Notes: generated by a model not told the origin, from the letters alone. A stretch of DNA of 64,000 bases from Hygrophila difformis (GCA_030278955.1 JAOANR010000002.1:29188057-29252056); one strand, 5' to 3'; shown: positions 46,108 through 57,450, numbered from the stretch's first letter. A program made the numbers and translations.

Positions 46108-49100
46108 TTAATTTGTAAGACCTGCTGCCTCTAAAAGTTCTTGATAAACAATATTCCGGGTCCATTCAACAAAAACATTTGGTTGTGTGATCATTTCATC
46201 AGGCGGACGAATTGTTATGTATAGAGTATCAAATGACCGTGCACGAGACAAAGCTACATATAATTGCCCATGCATGAAAACAGGTTCTTTGATAAATACA
46301 CCAACGTGCTGTAGTGTTTGGCCTTGGGATTTATTTATTGTCATTGCAAAGCATAGTTTAACCGGAATTTGAATACGAGTGAATTCAATCGATGTTTTAT
46401 TTGTTTCTTTCGGTATAAGGGGTATTCTAGGTATGAAACACGTTGTGCCAGAACATGGGCCAGTAATGATCTCAGCTTCAAGAAGATTATTTGTCATATG
46501 TTTGCAAATAAGTCTGGTTCCATTTGACAAGCCATTTGATGGGGATAGATTTCGTAACAACATTATTGGCACGCCTTTCTTCAAGGTAAGGATATGAGGA
46601 GGCATTCCATTAGGAGTCAATGTGGAAAGCAAATCTTCATAATGAGCTTGCTGACTTGGATCTTTAGTTGTATTTCTTGAAATAGATGTCATAATGTTAC
46701 CAGGGATTTGATCTAAGATAACTACATTAATGTGGTCGACAATTTCATTTGTAGTTGTAAGAATAGAGCGCGAAACAAAGCTCTCATTACAAGGAAATTT
46801 GAGTATATCAGAAGGATATATTTTTTCAATCAACGTATGAATGTTATCATCCTGATATGGAATTAAATTATTACGAGGAATCTGCACCTGACCATCAGCT
46901 GAGTTGACACAGGTATTGTTCCCTATACCATCAAGAAATGTTGCGAAAGTAGGGTCATTTTGCGCCCGCATATTTTTTTTTAGATGGAATTTTTGAGCAA
47001 CACGGAACAAATTTGACGATACAACGCTGGCCTCAATGTAAATATCTTTCGTAGCATTCGGTATAACTGGGGTAATTTGTCTAAAATCACCACCAAATAT
47101 GACAACTTTGCCACCAAAAGGCTCTGCAACATCGGTAATATCTCTTAAAGTATAATCCAAGGCCTCGATAAGTTCCTTACGCGACATAGAAATTTCATCC
47201 CAAATAATCAATGCAATTTCTCTCAAATGTGCTGCTAGATTTGATTGTTTTGATATGCTACACGATTTGTGCTCAAGAATATCTAAAGGTAATTTAAATT
47301 TTGAATGCGCAGTTTGTCCATTCGGTAGTAAAGAAGCTGCAACACCAGATGATGCTACAGGAGCTGAAATTAGATTTGATCTATGAGCATAGCTAAGAAT
47401 AGTATTATACAAATATGTTTTCCCGGTGCCAGCTGGGCCATCAATGAAACATACAAAAGGCAATTGTTTTTCTAACTTTTCTGCAACAATTTGGAAAATC
47501 TGATATTGTTCGTCATTCAAAGTATTTGGTAATGGTAGAGCATCATATATTGAAGAATTGGCAGAACCAGCATGTTCATAAATATTCTCATTTGTATTTG
47601 ACATTGGATTATTATTGACTATAATGCCAAAGTCTGCTAAAGTGTTACCGGTTGCAGATAGATGTCTATTAACATTAAGCGGCCTGTACCTCAATATATG
47701 TATGAAGAGAATTAGTAGTAGATGATGCAGGAGTAGTACAGAATTCGAAGAATTGGTTCCAAAGATTTTGAGGCTCAGAAGGACTACAAAACATTAAAAG
47801 TATTGCAAAGAGCTGAGAGAATGAATTTGGAAGTTGGAACTGTGAAGCTTCAGTTAGGCAATCAATAATTGCTGTGTCACTTTCGAGTAAACCCAAGGCC
47901 ACACATGCAGCTCGAAAACTTTCACACAAAACACCATCAACAGTTGCAATATCATCAAATGATGTAGGACCTCGACGGTTTTGTAGAAGGATTCGTAGAT
48001 AATATCTTTCATTTTCATTTGGGCGTGCCATGACAATACGTCCCACCACAATTCCTTGTTTTCTTTTATACCATGTTTTGTCTTTGGAATGCCATACGAA
48101 ATATTCTGGGAAATTTTTGTACAAATGGGTTTTTCTCTTTCGCAAATGAGTCATCCCTATTCTTTCGAAAAAACTCAGTAAGCATTGTACGACGGGACTC
48201 ACTGTTCTGTACTATATCTGCAATTGAAGAAGTTGTACAGAAACTTGTATACTGGTAATTTGGCAAATGTAGCTGAAGTGATATGACAGGAGGGCGCATT
48301 TCGTTCATAAGGAACCCAAAAATACGCCAAGCTGCCTCAGGGGGGGGCAACCCACCGGCCTGTCTGGAAAGCGGTGATTTTGTCAATTTGTTCGGGCTGA
48401 TCAGGTGCACGGACAGAAAAAGCAATACGATCATGCCCTTTGTACACATATTTGTACAAATATTTGACCAATTTAATGGAAGAACAAATTTCAACATTTA
48501 TATGGCAATCAAATTTTGATAGTAAATATGGGTTATATGGCACAATCCATCTATTGTCCAATAATCGATTGCGCGAAAACACAACCAATCCATCATTTCG
48601 CCTACGATATAGAGGATATCTGTTAGAAGCATGTGTTGTAAGATCATTAAAATCTTTCGGGTAATGGTTTTTACACTTTCCATCTCACATACAAACATTG
48701 CTTAGATTGTCTGGACCACAGGGTCCATGAATCATATGTTTGGTAACTAAATCATGCAGATATTTTGCGAATCAGGGTTAGGAAGTTCAGCAGAAATGAA
48801 ATCATCATATTGTGATGGATCTTCCATTTTGTCTTCAGGATGCATGATTAATAGTATGTGAGCATGGGGCAAGCCTCTTTTTTGAAATTCAACAACATAT
48901 GAGTAAGCACAAACATGACCTAATACATGTTCTTTGAATAGTTCATTTTGAAGTTCTTGAAGTTTCATACGGAATATACGGGAAGTCAAGTCTGGCCGAT
49001 TAGTGCAATTCTCATTATCAGAAAGATATTGTGTAATTTCAGGCCATTGAGGATTACATGTCACTGTAATGAAGAAGTCAGGCTTGCCAAACTTTTGAAC

Positions 49101-50896
49101 AAGTGCCATCGAATCCATATAACGACGGTGCATATCACGAGGACCACCAATAAAAGAAGAGGGCAGCACAATTGGTTTTCCAATTTGATTTAGATCATCT
49201 ATCCCTTGTACATTGAATGCATCCTGAATTCTCTGCATCGTCTCAATTCTTTATTTTTTTTTATTTTGTTCTGATCTGAAAAAGTCAAGGCGCTGCGTTT
49301 CAATTTTGATATATTGGTCAACAATATATTGCTGGAACAAGCGACCAGTGTTTAGCAGGAAGCTAGCATCTGATGGGCGGATCTGCATCCGATAGGAGTA
49401 ATATTCGTGAATTGAGACATGGCTTTTATCCATACGCCTTTGCCTTTTTTGGAGTGCTAGAGGAAAGGGTAAATAAACAACATTAAGTGAAGAATAGAAA
49501 TGTGTGAGATATAATAACTTGTAGGAGTTTAAAGAGCGTACGTTCTTCCCGCATGTCAGGAAGCGGTTCATGTAGGCTGGCAAAAAGATCTTCAGCTGTT
49601 GCGGTAGCAACAGAAGTACGCGCAACACGCTTTCGCTTAATGAGATCTGGCTGCCAGCCTGGCTGGCCAAATGGATGGATGAAAGGGTATTGAACAGGAT
49701 CATATGCAAAAGAGTAATAAGAGACTTTCTTTGGCGGACCAGTAAATGGGTAAACTTGTATATCCCTAGTTAAATCAGCATCAGTTGATTGTCCCTCTTG
49801 CCATATAGCAGAGATTTTATCAACTGTTGGAAGGTTATACACTCGTTTGTCCAAGCGTGAAGATGTTTTTAGATTTTATATTCATCCAAGCATGGCATTT
49901 GATGAAGTTGTCTAAAAAATTGTGCATAAGGATTTGATTCTGTAATATTTATTAATAGAGCAAGGAGATCTTGTTGAGATTTGGATTCTCATCTAGTCGC
50001 TTTGATAGTTCAATTCCAGCATCATGAAAATAGAGTTGAAGAATTTTGGGGGTATCCGAAGAAGGGAATATGGAATTAATATAGTGGTGCATCATTCCAT
50101 TCACGCGGAATACATACACATTTTGTTCATTCCGTTGTAGACTAACATCATATTTGACGCCTAAAGTGGAGAAAGAGAAAGAGTTGTTATATGTACGTAT
50201 ATACGTGAGAAAATGATCCGATAAAGCATGTTTTCGAAGGAAGAGCTCTTCAAGAAGAGGATGAGGGAGTAATGGGTCCAAAGAAAAGGTCCCTAACGCA
50301 CAGCACAATCCTTTGGGCTCATCATTGAAAAGCAAAGCACCACACGCATTGCAAATGGTAGGTGATGGAGGTGTCCAAGGTGAATCGAAGAGATTTTTTC
50401 TGCGTACCTGTGCAGGCTTTGACGAACACTGGGCACGGCTCCTTTTGGCCTTGCTTTTCCTAGACTGTTGGCCACAACGCATGCCCAAGCTATTGGGCGC
50501 AGGCGATTGAGGATGTTCTGCAGCAGGGATTTCTGAGGAATGCTGAAGGGAGGTGAAGTCACCACAGTGAGAGTGATCCAGTAGCAAAAAGGCGTAAATA
50601 CAGGAATCATCAATAGAAGAGTAAAATGTAAAGAGGACACTTGAATTGCAAAGAAGAATAGATAAAGAACAGGACATTTAAAAGGCTAGATTGGTGGCGA
50701 AGCATTGAAATGACTGTGACCAGGCTTTTAACGCGCAAGGAAATAAAAAAAAAAAAATTGGATGCAGACAAACCTGGGCTGCAGTAGTGGATGGTTCAGT
50801 GGCAACGGCTGACACGACCGCTTCCTGCAACGCCCGGCAGCGGGCGACGCGAGCTGCTCGGGCGCTGACACGAGGTGTCACACTCTGGCCAGACAT
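46108..50896 (-). pseudogene. Helitron Rep-helicase (RepHel), decayed
   Basis: A first exon starts at 50896 (MSGQSVTPRVSARAARVARC) and ends at a CAG|GTTTGT donor. Next is the N-terminal Helitron region with a Cys motif (CNACGALLF...CC) and FSFSTLGVKYDVS. HEYYSYRMQIR and GRLFQQYIVDQYIKIETQRL follow (about 49250-49420). The Rep domain has the HUH motif GLPHAHILL (about 48866) and the tyrosine motif KYLYKYVYKGHD (about 48462). The C-terminal PIF1-type helicase has Walker A GPAGTGKT (about 47440), WDEIS, GGDFRQ and INKSQGQTL. It normally nicks and unwinds DNA for rolling-circle transposition. Here it is broken by frameshifts at an 8-G run (48340-48347), a 5-T run (48130-48134) and near 47685, a TGA at 48685-48687, and further breaks near 48755 and 49880. 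Confidence 0.93.
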
Positions 50897-52329
50897 GCTA
50901 CCACAAATGCGAAGAAGTGTAGGAGCACAATAGCCAATTAAAATAGCCAAATCTGTCTGACAAGTGGATAGTGTAGAGATCAGGAGCTTTATTTGACAAC
51001 CAATTCTGTCCGGAGAAAATATTCAAAACTAACATTGATCTATGCATTATGTCAATAATCTATTGTGACGACTCAACTCACCCTACCAGAAAAAGGAGAA
51101 ACGACTGAACATGAGGCACAGGGAATCCTCAGAAGATGAGCATACAGCTGAATAACTACTTAAGATAAACACACAACAAAAAAGTGCTACAAGGAATTCG
51201 GTGCCATCCATCGAAAGCCCAGTCATATGTAAATTGTCGCAGGTAAAAGTCAAAGCCACATATCAAATTGAGAATTAGATAACTTTAACAAATCACAATT
51301 TGAATATCAATAGTTCCTAAAACCCCTAAAGAGCAATGAATTAAACCATTCTTTATACCCGGAAAACAATAAAATCTGGATTTGATATCAAGAACACAGC
51401 CCGACGCCATTATAGTTTCGCACATCTTCAATTTAATAATAAATATATCATTCTAAGTGCACATCTGCATGCCAACCATAGTTAACAATTGGGAGGGGGA
51501 AAAAATAGGTGTTACATTCTAAACTCAACACAAAAACCACAATCGACAGAGAAGAAGCAGTATTCACCCGTTTACTTTACTGCTGCTGCGCCTAGCTAAA
51601 AATAAGCCTTTTTAGTATAAAAGCATACTGTACATGGCGAAAGAAATATCAATTCTTACTTGAAGAAGTTTGACATAGAAAATCGTTTTCCCAAAATCAT
51701 TCAACAACCAAAATAGGAGGAAATGCTAATTATAGAGATTGTTTGGACTTACCTAAACCATTGGCAACAACAAACCCCATCCAAACATCCGACCCAATAG
51801 AAATTTTCACATAGAGGAGAAAAATGAAACGGGAAACGTTATTTTTTTCCTCTAACAATCGGAAAATGCCCAAAAACCAAATTTTAATTGAATGCAAAAA
51901 CTCACAGTTGCAGTGTACGAAGGCCGGAAGGACCTACGAATCCACTGCAAGGGCGGAGAGGCGACGCGGAGGCGACGGTGCGCGTAGGGCCTCGGGCGAC
52001 GGAGAGGTGCGGCTAGGGCGACAGGCAGACGCGATGACGAGCGGTGCCGAGCGGCCAATTCGAGGCAAGGTTGAACGCGTGGAATGAGGATTGGCTAGAG
52101 GAGGACGGGAAATTGCCGGGCGAGACCTCGGCGGCCGAGCTGGGCGGCGATTTCAGATGCAGCGCGGCGGTCGGCAGAGCGGCAAAGGGCGGACTAAATT
52201 GAGTAAGATGGATCCGTTTGTTGAAATCGGGTTGATGGCATTTTACATCACGAAGTCCATGGCATTCTCGTAATTTCGGTGAAAGCAAATAGTCCTATTC
52301 ATACCAAAGTGGCATTTATATATATATGA
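50897..52329 (-). other. Helitron 5' region
   Basis: Presumed promoter side of RepHel, no gene assigned. Positions 51930-52160 are GC-rich with overlapping frames on both strands (Arg/Gly-rich), probably non-coding or a captured 5' exon. The final bases, read on the minus strand, start TCATATATATATAAATGCC, the proposed Helitron 5' end. Confidence 0.55.
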
Positions 52330-52542
52330 TATATATATATATTTAATTATGATTTTTAATTTAACAAAAACATCATAATATGAATTATTCGAGATCGTTG
52401 AATAATCCGATTACTCTCTTTGAGTTGCTATCGTCCGAAAATATTTAATTCCGCTCTCTCGGAATTATTTCGATTTCGATAATTAAATCCGATTCTTAAA
52501 TTTTTTGATTTAATTTTCGATGTCGATTTCTCGGGTATTACA
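52330..52542 (-). repeat. LTR2, remaining 213 bp
   Basis: Continues LTR2 from 10871 after the Helitron and ends CTCGGGTATTACA at 52542, the reverse complement of the usual LTR start. A PPT module follows directly. Confidence 0.85.
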
Positions 52543-52795
52543 GTCTACCCTCCTTAGAAATCAACTTCGCCCTCGAAGTTGGGTCGCACGTCGGAAAATA
52601 ATTGGCACGTAGAAATTATTGAGGCTTGCAAATTTAAATTCTTACCTCGGTGCGTGACGACTTTGTGCGGGGTGTCAAACGATTGTCCTCGATCATATCG
52701 AAACAATAGTAAAAAGGAAAAATTAAAATATTCGTTATGCGAGAACAAATATCTTATCCCATGATCTTTAAAACTCTCCGTATTTAATAAGTTCT
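52543..52795 (-). other. PPT-side stub of a reverse LTR element
   Basis: GTCTACCCTCCTTAG is the reverse complement of the polypurine tract, and the hairpin AACTTCG-AGGG-CGAAGTT follows within 30 bp. The interior is lost at about 52795, where a plus-oriented LTR fragment begins. Confidence 0.7.
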
Positions 52796-53447
52796 TTTTG
52801 TTGTGGTGCGACGGGAAAAATTTAAAGACTTTATCTTTCTCTTTAAATTATGTCTTTACTTATGTCATTAAATTATTTATTATGTCATGTTTTAAAATTA
52901 TGCCTATGCGTTAAGTTATCATTTTTAAATTTAATTTAGCTATGAGAATATGAGAATGTAATTATTGTCTATTAATTAGTCAAATTACATGTTTTAAATA
53001 TGCATGCTTAAAAATGTATTTTTAATTATTAAAATTTTAAAACCCCTTTATTGTTATGTTAGGTATTGTCTTACTCGGTATTCTTTTATACTGATAAACG
53101 TTGTTTTACATTTTTCTTTTACAGAGTATGGAGAAATGGCATGAGCATGCCTGCATATTGGGGCTCGAGAATTAAATTAATATCTGCTAATGTTGTATTT
53201 TATTATACTTAAATTTCTTACTGCATTTTGGCCATTTCGGCCCAAGTTATATTTCCGCTGCGACTTATTTTATTATTGTGGATGATATTATATTATTTTA
53301 AATTTAAATCTTTTTGGGCTTGCTTTTAAATTATTTCTGAAATACCTTAGCCTTGCATCTCTCAAGTGAGCTCGAATGAAGTCGTGTCTTGCTCTGGAGG
53401 TGTGGCGGTGACATCCTGGCCTGGGTTACCAAAACCGGGGTGTTACA
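52796..53447 (+). repeat. LTR D: 3' part of a related LTR, truncated
   Basis: Resembles the last 650 bp of the element E LTR. It contains CGGTAT/ATACTG (53076-53093, with a G-U pair), acceptor TTTTACAG near 53125 and the terminal GGGGTGTTACA at 53447. The 5' part is missing, and it is fused head to head with the stub on its left. Confidence 0.8.
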
Positions 53448-53745
53448 AATACTGTTTAGCTGTTTTGCCAAACAGGGCACTTATAATATAGTTCAATCAG
53501 CTATTGTTTTAAACCACTGCAAATAGCTGCATTTTGGAATTAGCTTATTCTAGGCAAAAAAATTTTGACTCAAAACTACCAAACAACTAATTTTAATTAA
53601 TTTATTACTCAAATTACTCACATAATCAGTTAACAACTAACAGTTAATTCCCAAACAGGTCCCATGTGGTTACCTCGGTGACGATGAAAGACTGAAAGAG
53701 GTCGCTTCCAAGGAATATTGAAATACACCTTACTAGTTACACTTA
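53448..53745. other. No gene seen
   Basis: AT-rich DNA with two similar phrases, GCCAAACAGGGC and CCCAAACAGGTCC, in the same orientation. This is not a terminal inverted repeat that I can support. Confidence 0.4.
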
Positions 53746-54599
53746 CACCTATGTGGAAAAAAGGCCAAAAATAGTCCTTTTCTTTTCAATTTTTCCTAAT
53801 CTATTCTTTACTAATTTTTTTGCCCCATTTAGTTCTTTATCTTTACTAATTAAATCCAATTTCATCCTTTTTAATCATGTTAATTTGACAACTTGACATG
53901 GTTAATCAATATTAGGTGCCTCGTGGCAGGTATTAAGAAAAGAGAATGCCAACTCAGTGCCAAAATCATCCGGGTTGACCCTACTTTTTTGGATAGTCCC
54001 AAAATCCAATCCCCAATCTGCCTTCTCCAAACTCAAAACCTAAAGAGGCCGGTTATTTGGACTCTATACTTTACTAAATCCACCCCATCTCTAAATCCAC
54101 CCCACCTCAAATATTTAAAATTCAACCCAATTCTAAAATCACCCCATCCATAATTACCCTATTACCCTTCTATACCCAAACTAAAAAAAAAAAAATCAAC
54201 TTCTAAATTCACCCCACCCAATCCACCCCAAACTCACCCCTCTCACCCCTAACTCACGTATCCCCACCCCAAACTCACCCCTCACTCTCACTCACGATCG
54301 GACAGCCTCCTCTCTCGATCTTCTTTATTCTTCATCAATTTTGTTAACCACCACCAAGAAGGAAGAAGGAAGCCTAAATCCCCCTTGTGCTAATGGAAAA
54401 ACTAAAAGGTTAGGGTTTATGTTTCTAATTTTTCAATTCAAACCCATTTGATGTAGTTGTTGATTTGAGATGTAATAAATGGTCAATTAGTATCACATTA
54501 TCATTAGGAAGTGTGGCATTGCATTTTTTAGGATAAAATTATGTTTTGGGTGAATGGCAAATATAATGGGAGGCTGCTGACACCAGGTCCGTTCGGACC

Positions 54600-54745
54600 T
54601 GGTGCGCCGTGCACACCTCAGCGTGTACGGCAAGGCACGCCGTGCGCAAGGCACGGCGCGCGGCACATGATGCCGTGCATAATGCACGGCGCACGGCACC
54701 ATGTGCCGTGCAGCACTCGGCACTTGCCGAGTGCTGGTACCGCGG
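54600..54745. repeat. GC-rich palindromic array, left, with adjacent poly-T
   Basis: Repeated GCCGTGC and GCACGGC half-sites form nested short inverted repeats (for example GCACTCGGCA-CTTG-CCGAGTGC near 54715-54737). A run of 37 T follows at 54771-54807. Confidence 0.65.
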
Positions 54746-54768
54746 GGCGACAACCTGCCGCGCGGTCT

Positions 54769-54809
<41 letters not shown>

Positions 54810-54889
54810 TTTTTATGTTTTTTCCATCTTGGTTGTTTCATGTATTACATATTATCATATATTAACACTCTTCTTGTTTTGATTCACAG

Positions 54890-55067
54890 ATGTTCGTACA
54901 TATTTCCGGATCCGCAGACGGCCCAATGCTTCGGCTCGGGCCGAACGTGCACGGAAGCGAGAGGCCGTGGTTGACGACGCACCTGTTCAAGGGAATGACA
55001 TGATACCATATCAGGATGAGCAGGTTGACGAGCATTACCGTGTTCTTCGTCAGCTCGGGCATGTCTA
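54890..55067 (+). pseudogene. Exon-like segment in Mutator-like element 2, unidentified
   Basis: After TGATTCACAG a frame runs 59 codons to a TAG at 55065. It is Arg/Ala-rich at first (ASARAERARKREAVV), then acidic (MIPYQDEQVDEHYRVLRQLG). It looks like the last exon of a captured gene; I do not recognise the family. Confidence 0.35.
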
Positions 55068-55539
55068 GACCATCGGGATGATGACATTTTATATTTTCAG
55101 ACTGGTTTTATCATGTAGTGGATATTAACACATTTTTCAGATGATGTCACTGGTTTTACAAAATTTGATTATTATATGTATGTGTTTTGGTGTTGTTTCT
55201 CAGTAACACATTTTCACCATTCCGAGCACGTTCACACGCAAGGTTTATACGCCCCACCCTAGTTCGCCCACCCATATATGATCTCTTGATGGTCACTACC
55301 ATCTGATGTTCCAACCCTGTCTTCTGAACCCATTGCACTGCATCATTTCTAGTCTTATATAATGTTTGAGTTGTGAACACGTGTGAAATCTTCGCCAATG
55401 ATGTCAATGCTTAGCTCATTTCCAATGGGACATTTTTCAGTCGGTGCATTACTACATATAGTCTCAGCTTGGGGAGTATCCTGCGTGTAAAAAATAAATA
55501 TATCATGAAAACCCCAAAAAAAAAAATTGCAGAACAGAG

Positions 55540-55715
55540 TGCACGGCAGACATGACCGTGCGCACTGTGTAGCGCACGGCAGGTGTTGCCGTGCGAGATG
55601 TGTTGCGCGCGGCCATGCCTGCCGTGCGTGTTGAATCATGCACGGCAATGTCTGCCGTGCGCGTTGTGTCTTGCACGGCACAATCTACCGTGCGTCATGC
55701 AATGTGCACGGATGA
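55540..55715. repeat. GC-rich palindromic array, right
   Basis: Five consecutive imperfect palindromes of about 21 bp spaced about 34 bp apart: GCACGGCAGACATGACCGTGC, GCACGGCAGGTGTTGCCGTG(C), GCGCGGCCATGCCTGCCGTG(C), GCACGGCAATGTCTGCCGTG(C) and GCACGGCACAATCTACCGTG(C). Arms are conserved and loops vary. Confidence 0.7.
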
Positions 55716-56338
55716 CCAGTACCGAACGGTCTGTGCGAAGTTGACGAATTTCAAGGTTTTTGGAGCATTAACTCTACATTCCAAAGTGCTTTTCCTTCCT
55801 CCATTTGTTAGCTAATGACTCCACATTCACTTCTTCTTTGAATCTTGAAAATTAATCCTTGTGTTTTTTCATTTTTTGTGGTGGTATTATTTTGGGTGAA
55901 ACTAGGTTTAGAATATGTTAGGGTTTAAGTGTTGGAAGAAGGGGTTTGGGGTGAATTTGATATGTTTGGAGTGGGGTGGATTTAGAATAATAGAGTGTAA
56001 TGTATCTTTTTTAATATTGGAGGGTGGGGTGGATTTAGAATAATAAAATGTACAGTAATTTTTTTTTTTAATGTTTGAATTAGTGAGGGGCAATTTGGGT
56101 ATGGGAAAATTGGGGTGGGGTGAATTTAGAAAGTGGGAGAGTGAGAATAGTGGGCTTCAAACCTAAATCCTTCCCGATTGAATCAACCCACATCCAGCCA
56201 TCACTCTCAATGCACCTCACCCTTTTTCAGTTTTTTCATTTAGAACCTCCTTGCCTGCACCTACCTTTTCACTTTTCACTCTCCCCATGCTCAGTTTCTT
56301 AATTCCACCAAAATTTCTTACCCAATTCTTGTAAAGAA

Positions 56339-56520
56339 ATGGCTACTGCGGCACTAGTCAGGTTTATTGCCGCCGTTTTTGTGGCAGTAGTGGTTCCTGG
56401 GAGTCTCCACTTCGGCAACTGGGAACCCGATTTGGATGTCATTACTTGGCTGGTCGAGTCTTCCGAGTCGATGACAAATTACATAAGTTCCTTTGCTCAT
56501 TTTTTTTTTTTGTTTTTTTA
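56339..56520 (+). pseudogene. Possible captured 5' exon in Mutator-like element 1
   Basis: An ATG at 56339 opens 60 codons with an N-terminal hydrophobic segment (ALVRFIAAVFVAVVVPG) that looks like a signal peptide, then FGNWEPDLDVITWLVE. A TTGACAG acceptor-like site follows near 56545. It has the look of a host 5' UTR plus first exon. I cannot name the gene. Confidence 0.4.
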
Positions 56521-57017
56521 ATTGTGATATGCTTAAATTGACAGGCGGAGAGAGAAGGGTCCATAGGGATCTTTGGTGGGGTTCGTCGATCGATAGTTAG
56601 GGTTTTTCAGTGTTTAATGGAGTGGGATTAAATTAAGATCTTGAATTCGTGGTTTAGTTTGCGTTCCAGAATATAGGAAGAGATGAGATCATTGTGGAGG
56701 TTGAGGGCATGGAGGAATTGAGTTTAGAGAAGAAGGAACTGGGGATCGGAATAAGGCTGCGATTTTTAGAGTTGGGTTTCAAATCTTTAGATTCGAAAAA
56801 TTAGGGTAGGTCCAGATGACTTGAACACCGAGTTTGCATTCCATTCACCTAATATCTGCCAAGTTGTCTAATTTTATGAGATTAGTAAAAAAAAAATACT
56901 AAATTGGATTTAATTAGTAAAGTTAAAGGACTAAATGAGGCAAAAAAAAATTGGTAAAAGACTGATTCGGAAAAATAAGAAAGAAAATGGACTATTTTGG
57001 GCTTTTCCCACCTATGT

Positions 57018-57450
57018 TAATATCATTTTTAATTTCGCTCGAATATTTTTAGCTTTACCATTTCCATAGTTAAATTTTTTTAAATATTTTTATTGTATTT
57101 GTTATATAGTTTTATTTATTGATCCAAATTTATAATCCGGCACACAATTGTAAATATATATCTGTGTATCATATTTTCAGTAATAAAATCCATTTTATTC
57201 CCTAAAATAACATGGTATCAGAGTCATAGGTACTCATTTGGGTATCTCGTTGTTTCCGAGATGAATATCATCTCGACGTTGTTTCCAATATGAATATCAT
57301 CTCGAGGAGGGGTATTAAAGTCCCACATCGGTTATATGTTGCGTTACTTATCCCCTTATTTATATGGACATGGACCACTTTACCTACTACTAATTGGTTT
57401 TGGGTTGAATTCCTATGTCCATCTTATTTCTAACAAAATTATTTATTAAG
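57018..57450 (+). mobile_element. LTR retrotransposon remnant with PBS and PPT close together
   Basis: CATGGTATCAGAGTC (57210) is a PBS-like site. About 80 bp on, GAGGAGGGG is PPT-like and is followed by TATTAAAGTCCCACATCGG, a typical start of plant copia/TRIM LTRs. A 28-bp unit (GTTGTTTCC..ATGAATATCATCTCG) is duplicated between them. Either a TRIM-like element or an element with a large internal deletion. Confidence 0.5.

Larger units (their letters stand above)
10872..52329 (-). mobile_element. Large multi-gene Helitron, about 21.5 kb before later insertions
   Basis: Sense is the minus strand. The 3' terminus at 10872 reads ...CTAGT preceded by a GC-rich hairpin. The proposed 5' terminus at 52329 reads TCATATATATATAAATGCC and follows an A. 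The flanks are two halves of LTR2 meeting in a TA-rich stretch, which proves the interval is an insertion. Cargo from 5' to 3': RepHel (50896-46108), RPA-C-type gene (43852-43093), beta-galactosidase fragment (about 42180-41900), double-B3 gene II on the other strand (31848-41350), double-B3 gene I (16821-15823) and RPA70-like gene (14481-11636). Elements B and C and a MITE inserted later. Oddity: CTAGT is followed by A, not the expected host T, perhaps because the target is an AT repeat. RepHel is broken, so this copy is not autonomous now. Confidence 0.8.
54045..56158. mobile_element. Mutator-like element 2 (2114 bp) nested in element 1
   Basis: A perfect 9-bp duplication AAACCTAAA flanks it (54036-54044 and 56159-56167). 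The ends are imperfect inverted repeats: GAGGCCGGTTATTTGGACTC against GAAGCCCACTATTCTCACTC, then CTAAATCCACCCC-type sequence on both sides. The interior has GCCGTGC-rich palindromic arrays, a 37-base T run and one exon-like segment. No transposase seen. Confidence 0.8.
53755..57008. mobile_element. Mutator-like element 1 (3254 bp) carrying gene-like DNA
   Basis: A perfect 9-bp duplication CACCTATGT flanks it (53746-53754 and 57009-57017). The ends GGAAAAAAGGCCAAAAATAG and, inverted, GGAAAAGCCCAAAATAGTCC continue as an inverted repeat of roughly 180 bp (TTACTAATTAAATCCAATTT on both sides). There is no transposase. The interior holds a nested second Mutator-like element and an exon-like segment, which suggests a Pack-MULE. 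Confidence 0.85.

Noticed and set aside
51824..52087. An 87-codon Arg/Gly-rich ORF near the Helitron 5' end
   Set aside because: Overlapping frames exist on both strands in a GC-rich stretch and neither shows a domain or splice context.
53448..53745. A small hAT-like MITE with CCAAACAGG ends
   Set aside because: The similar phrases are in direct, not inverted, orientation and I found no 8-bp duplication.
54609..54809. Coding ORF rich in Ala/Arg/His in the GCCGTGC array, ending in poly-Phe
   Set aside because: It is a translation of palindromic repeats and a T run; no homologous domain.
57210..57330. A complete copia element
   Set aside because: PBS and PPT are only about 80 bp apart and no coding sequence lies between them; it is a TRIM-like element or a deletion scar.
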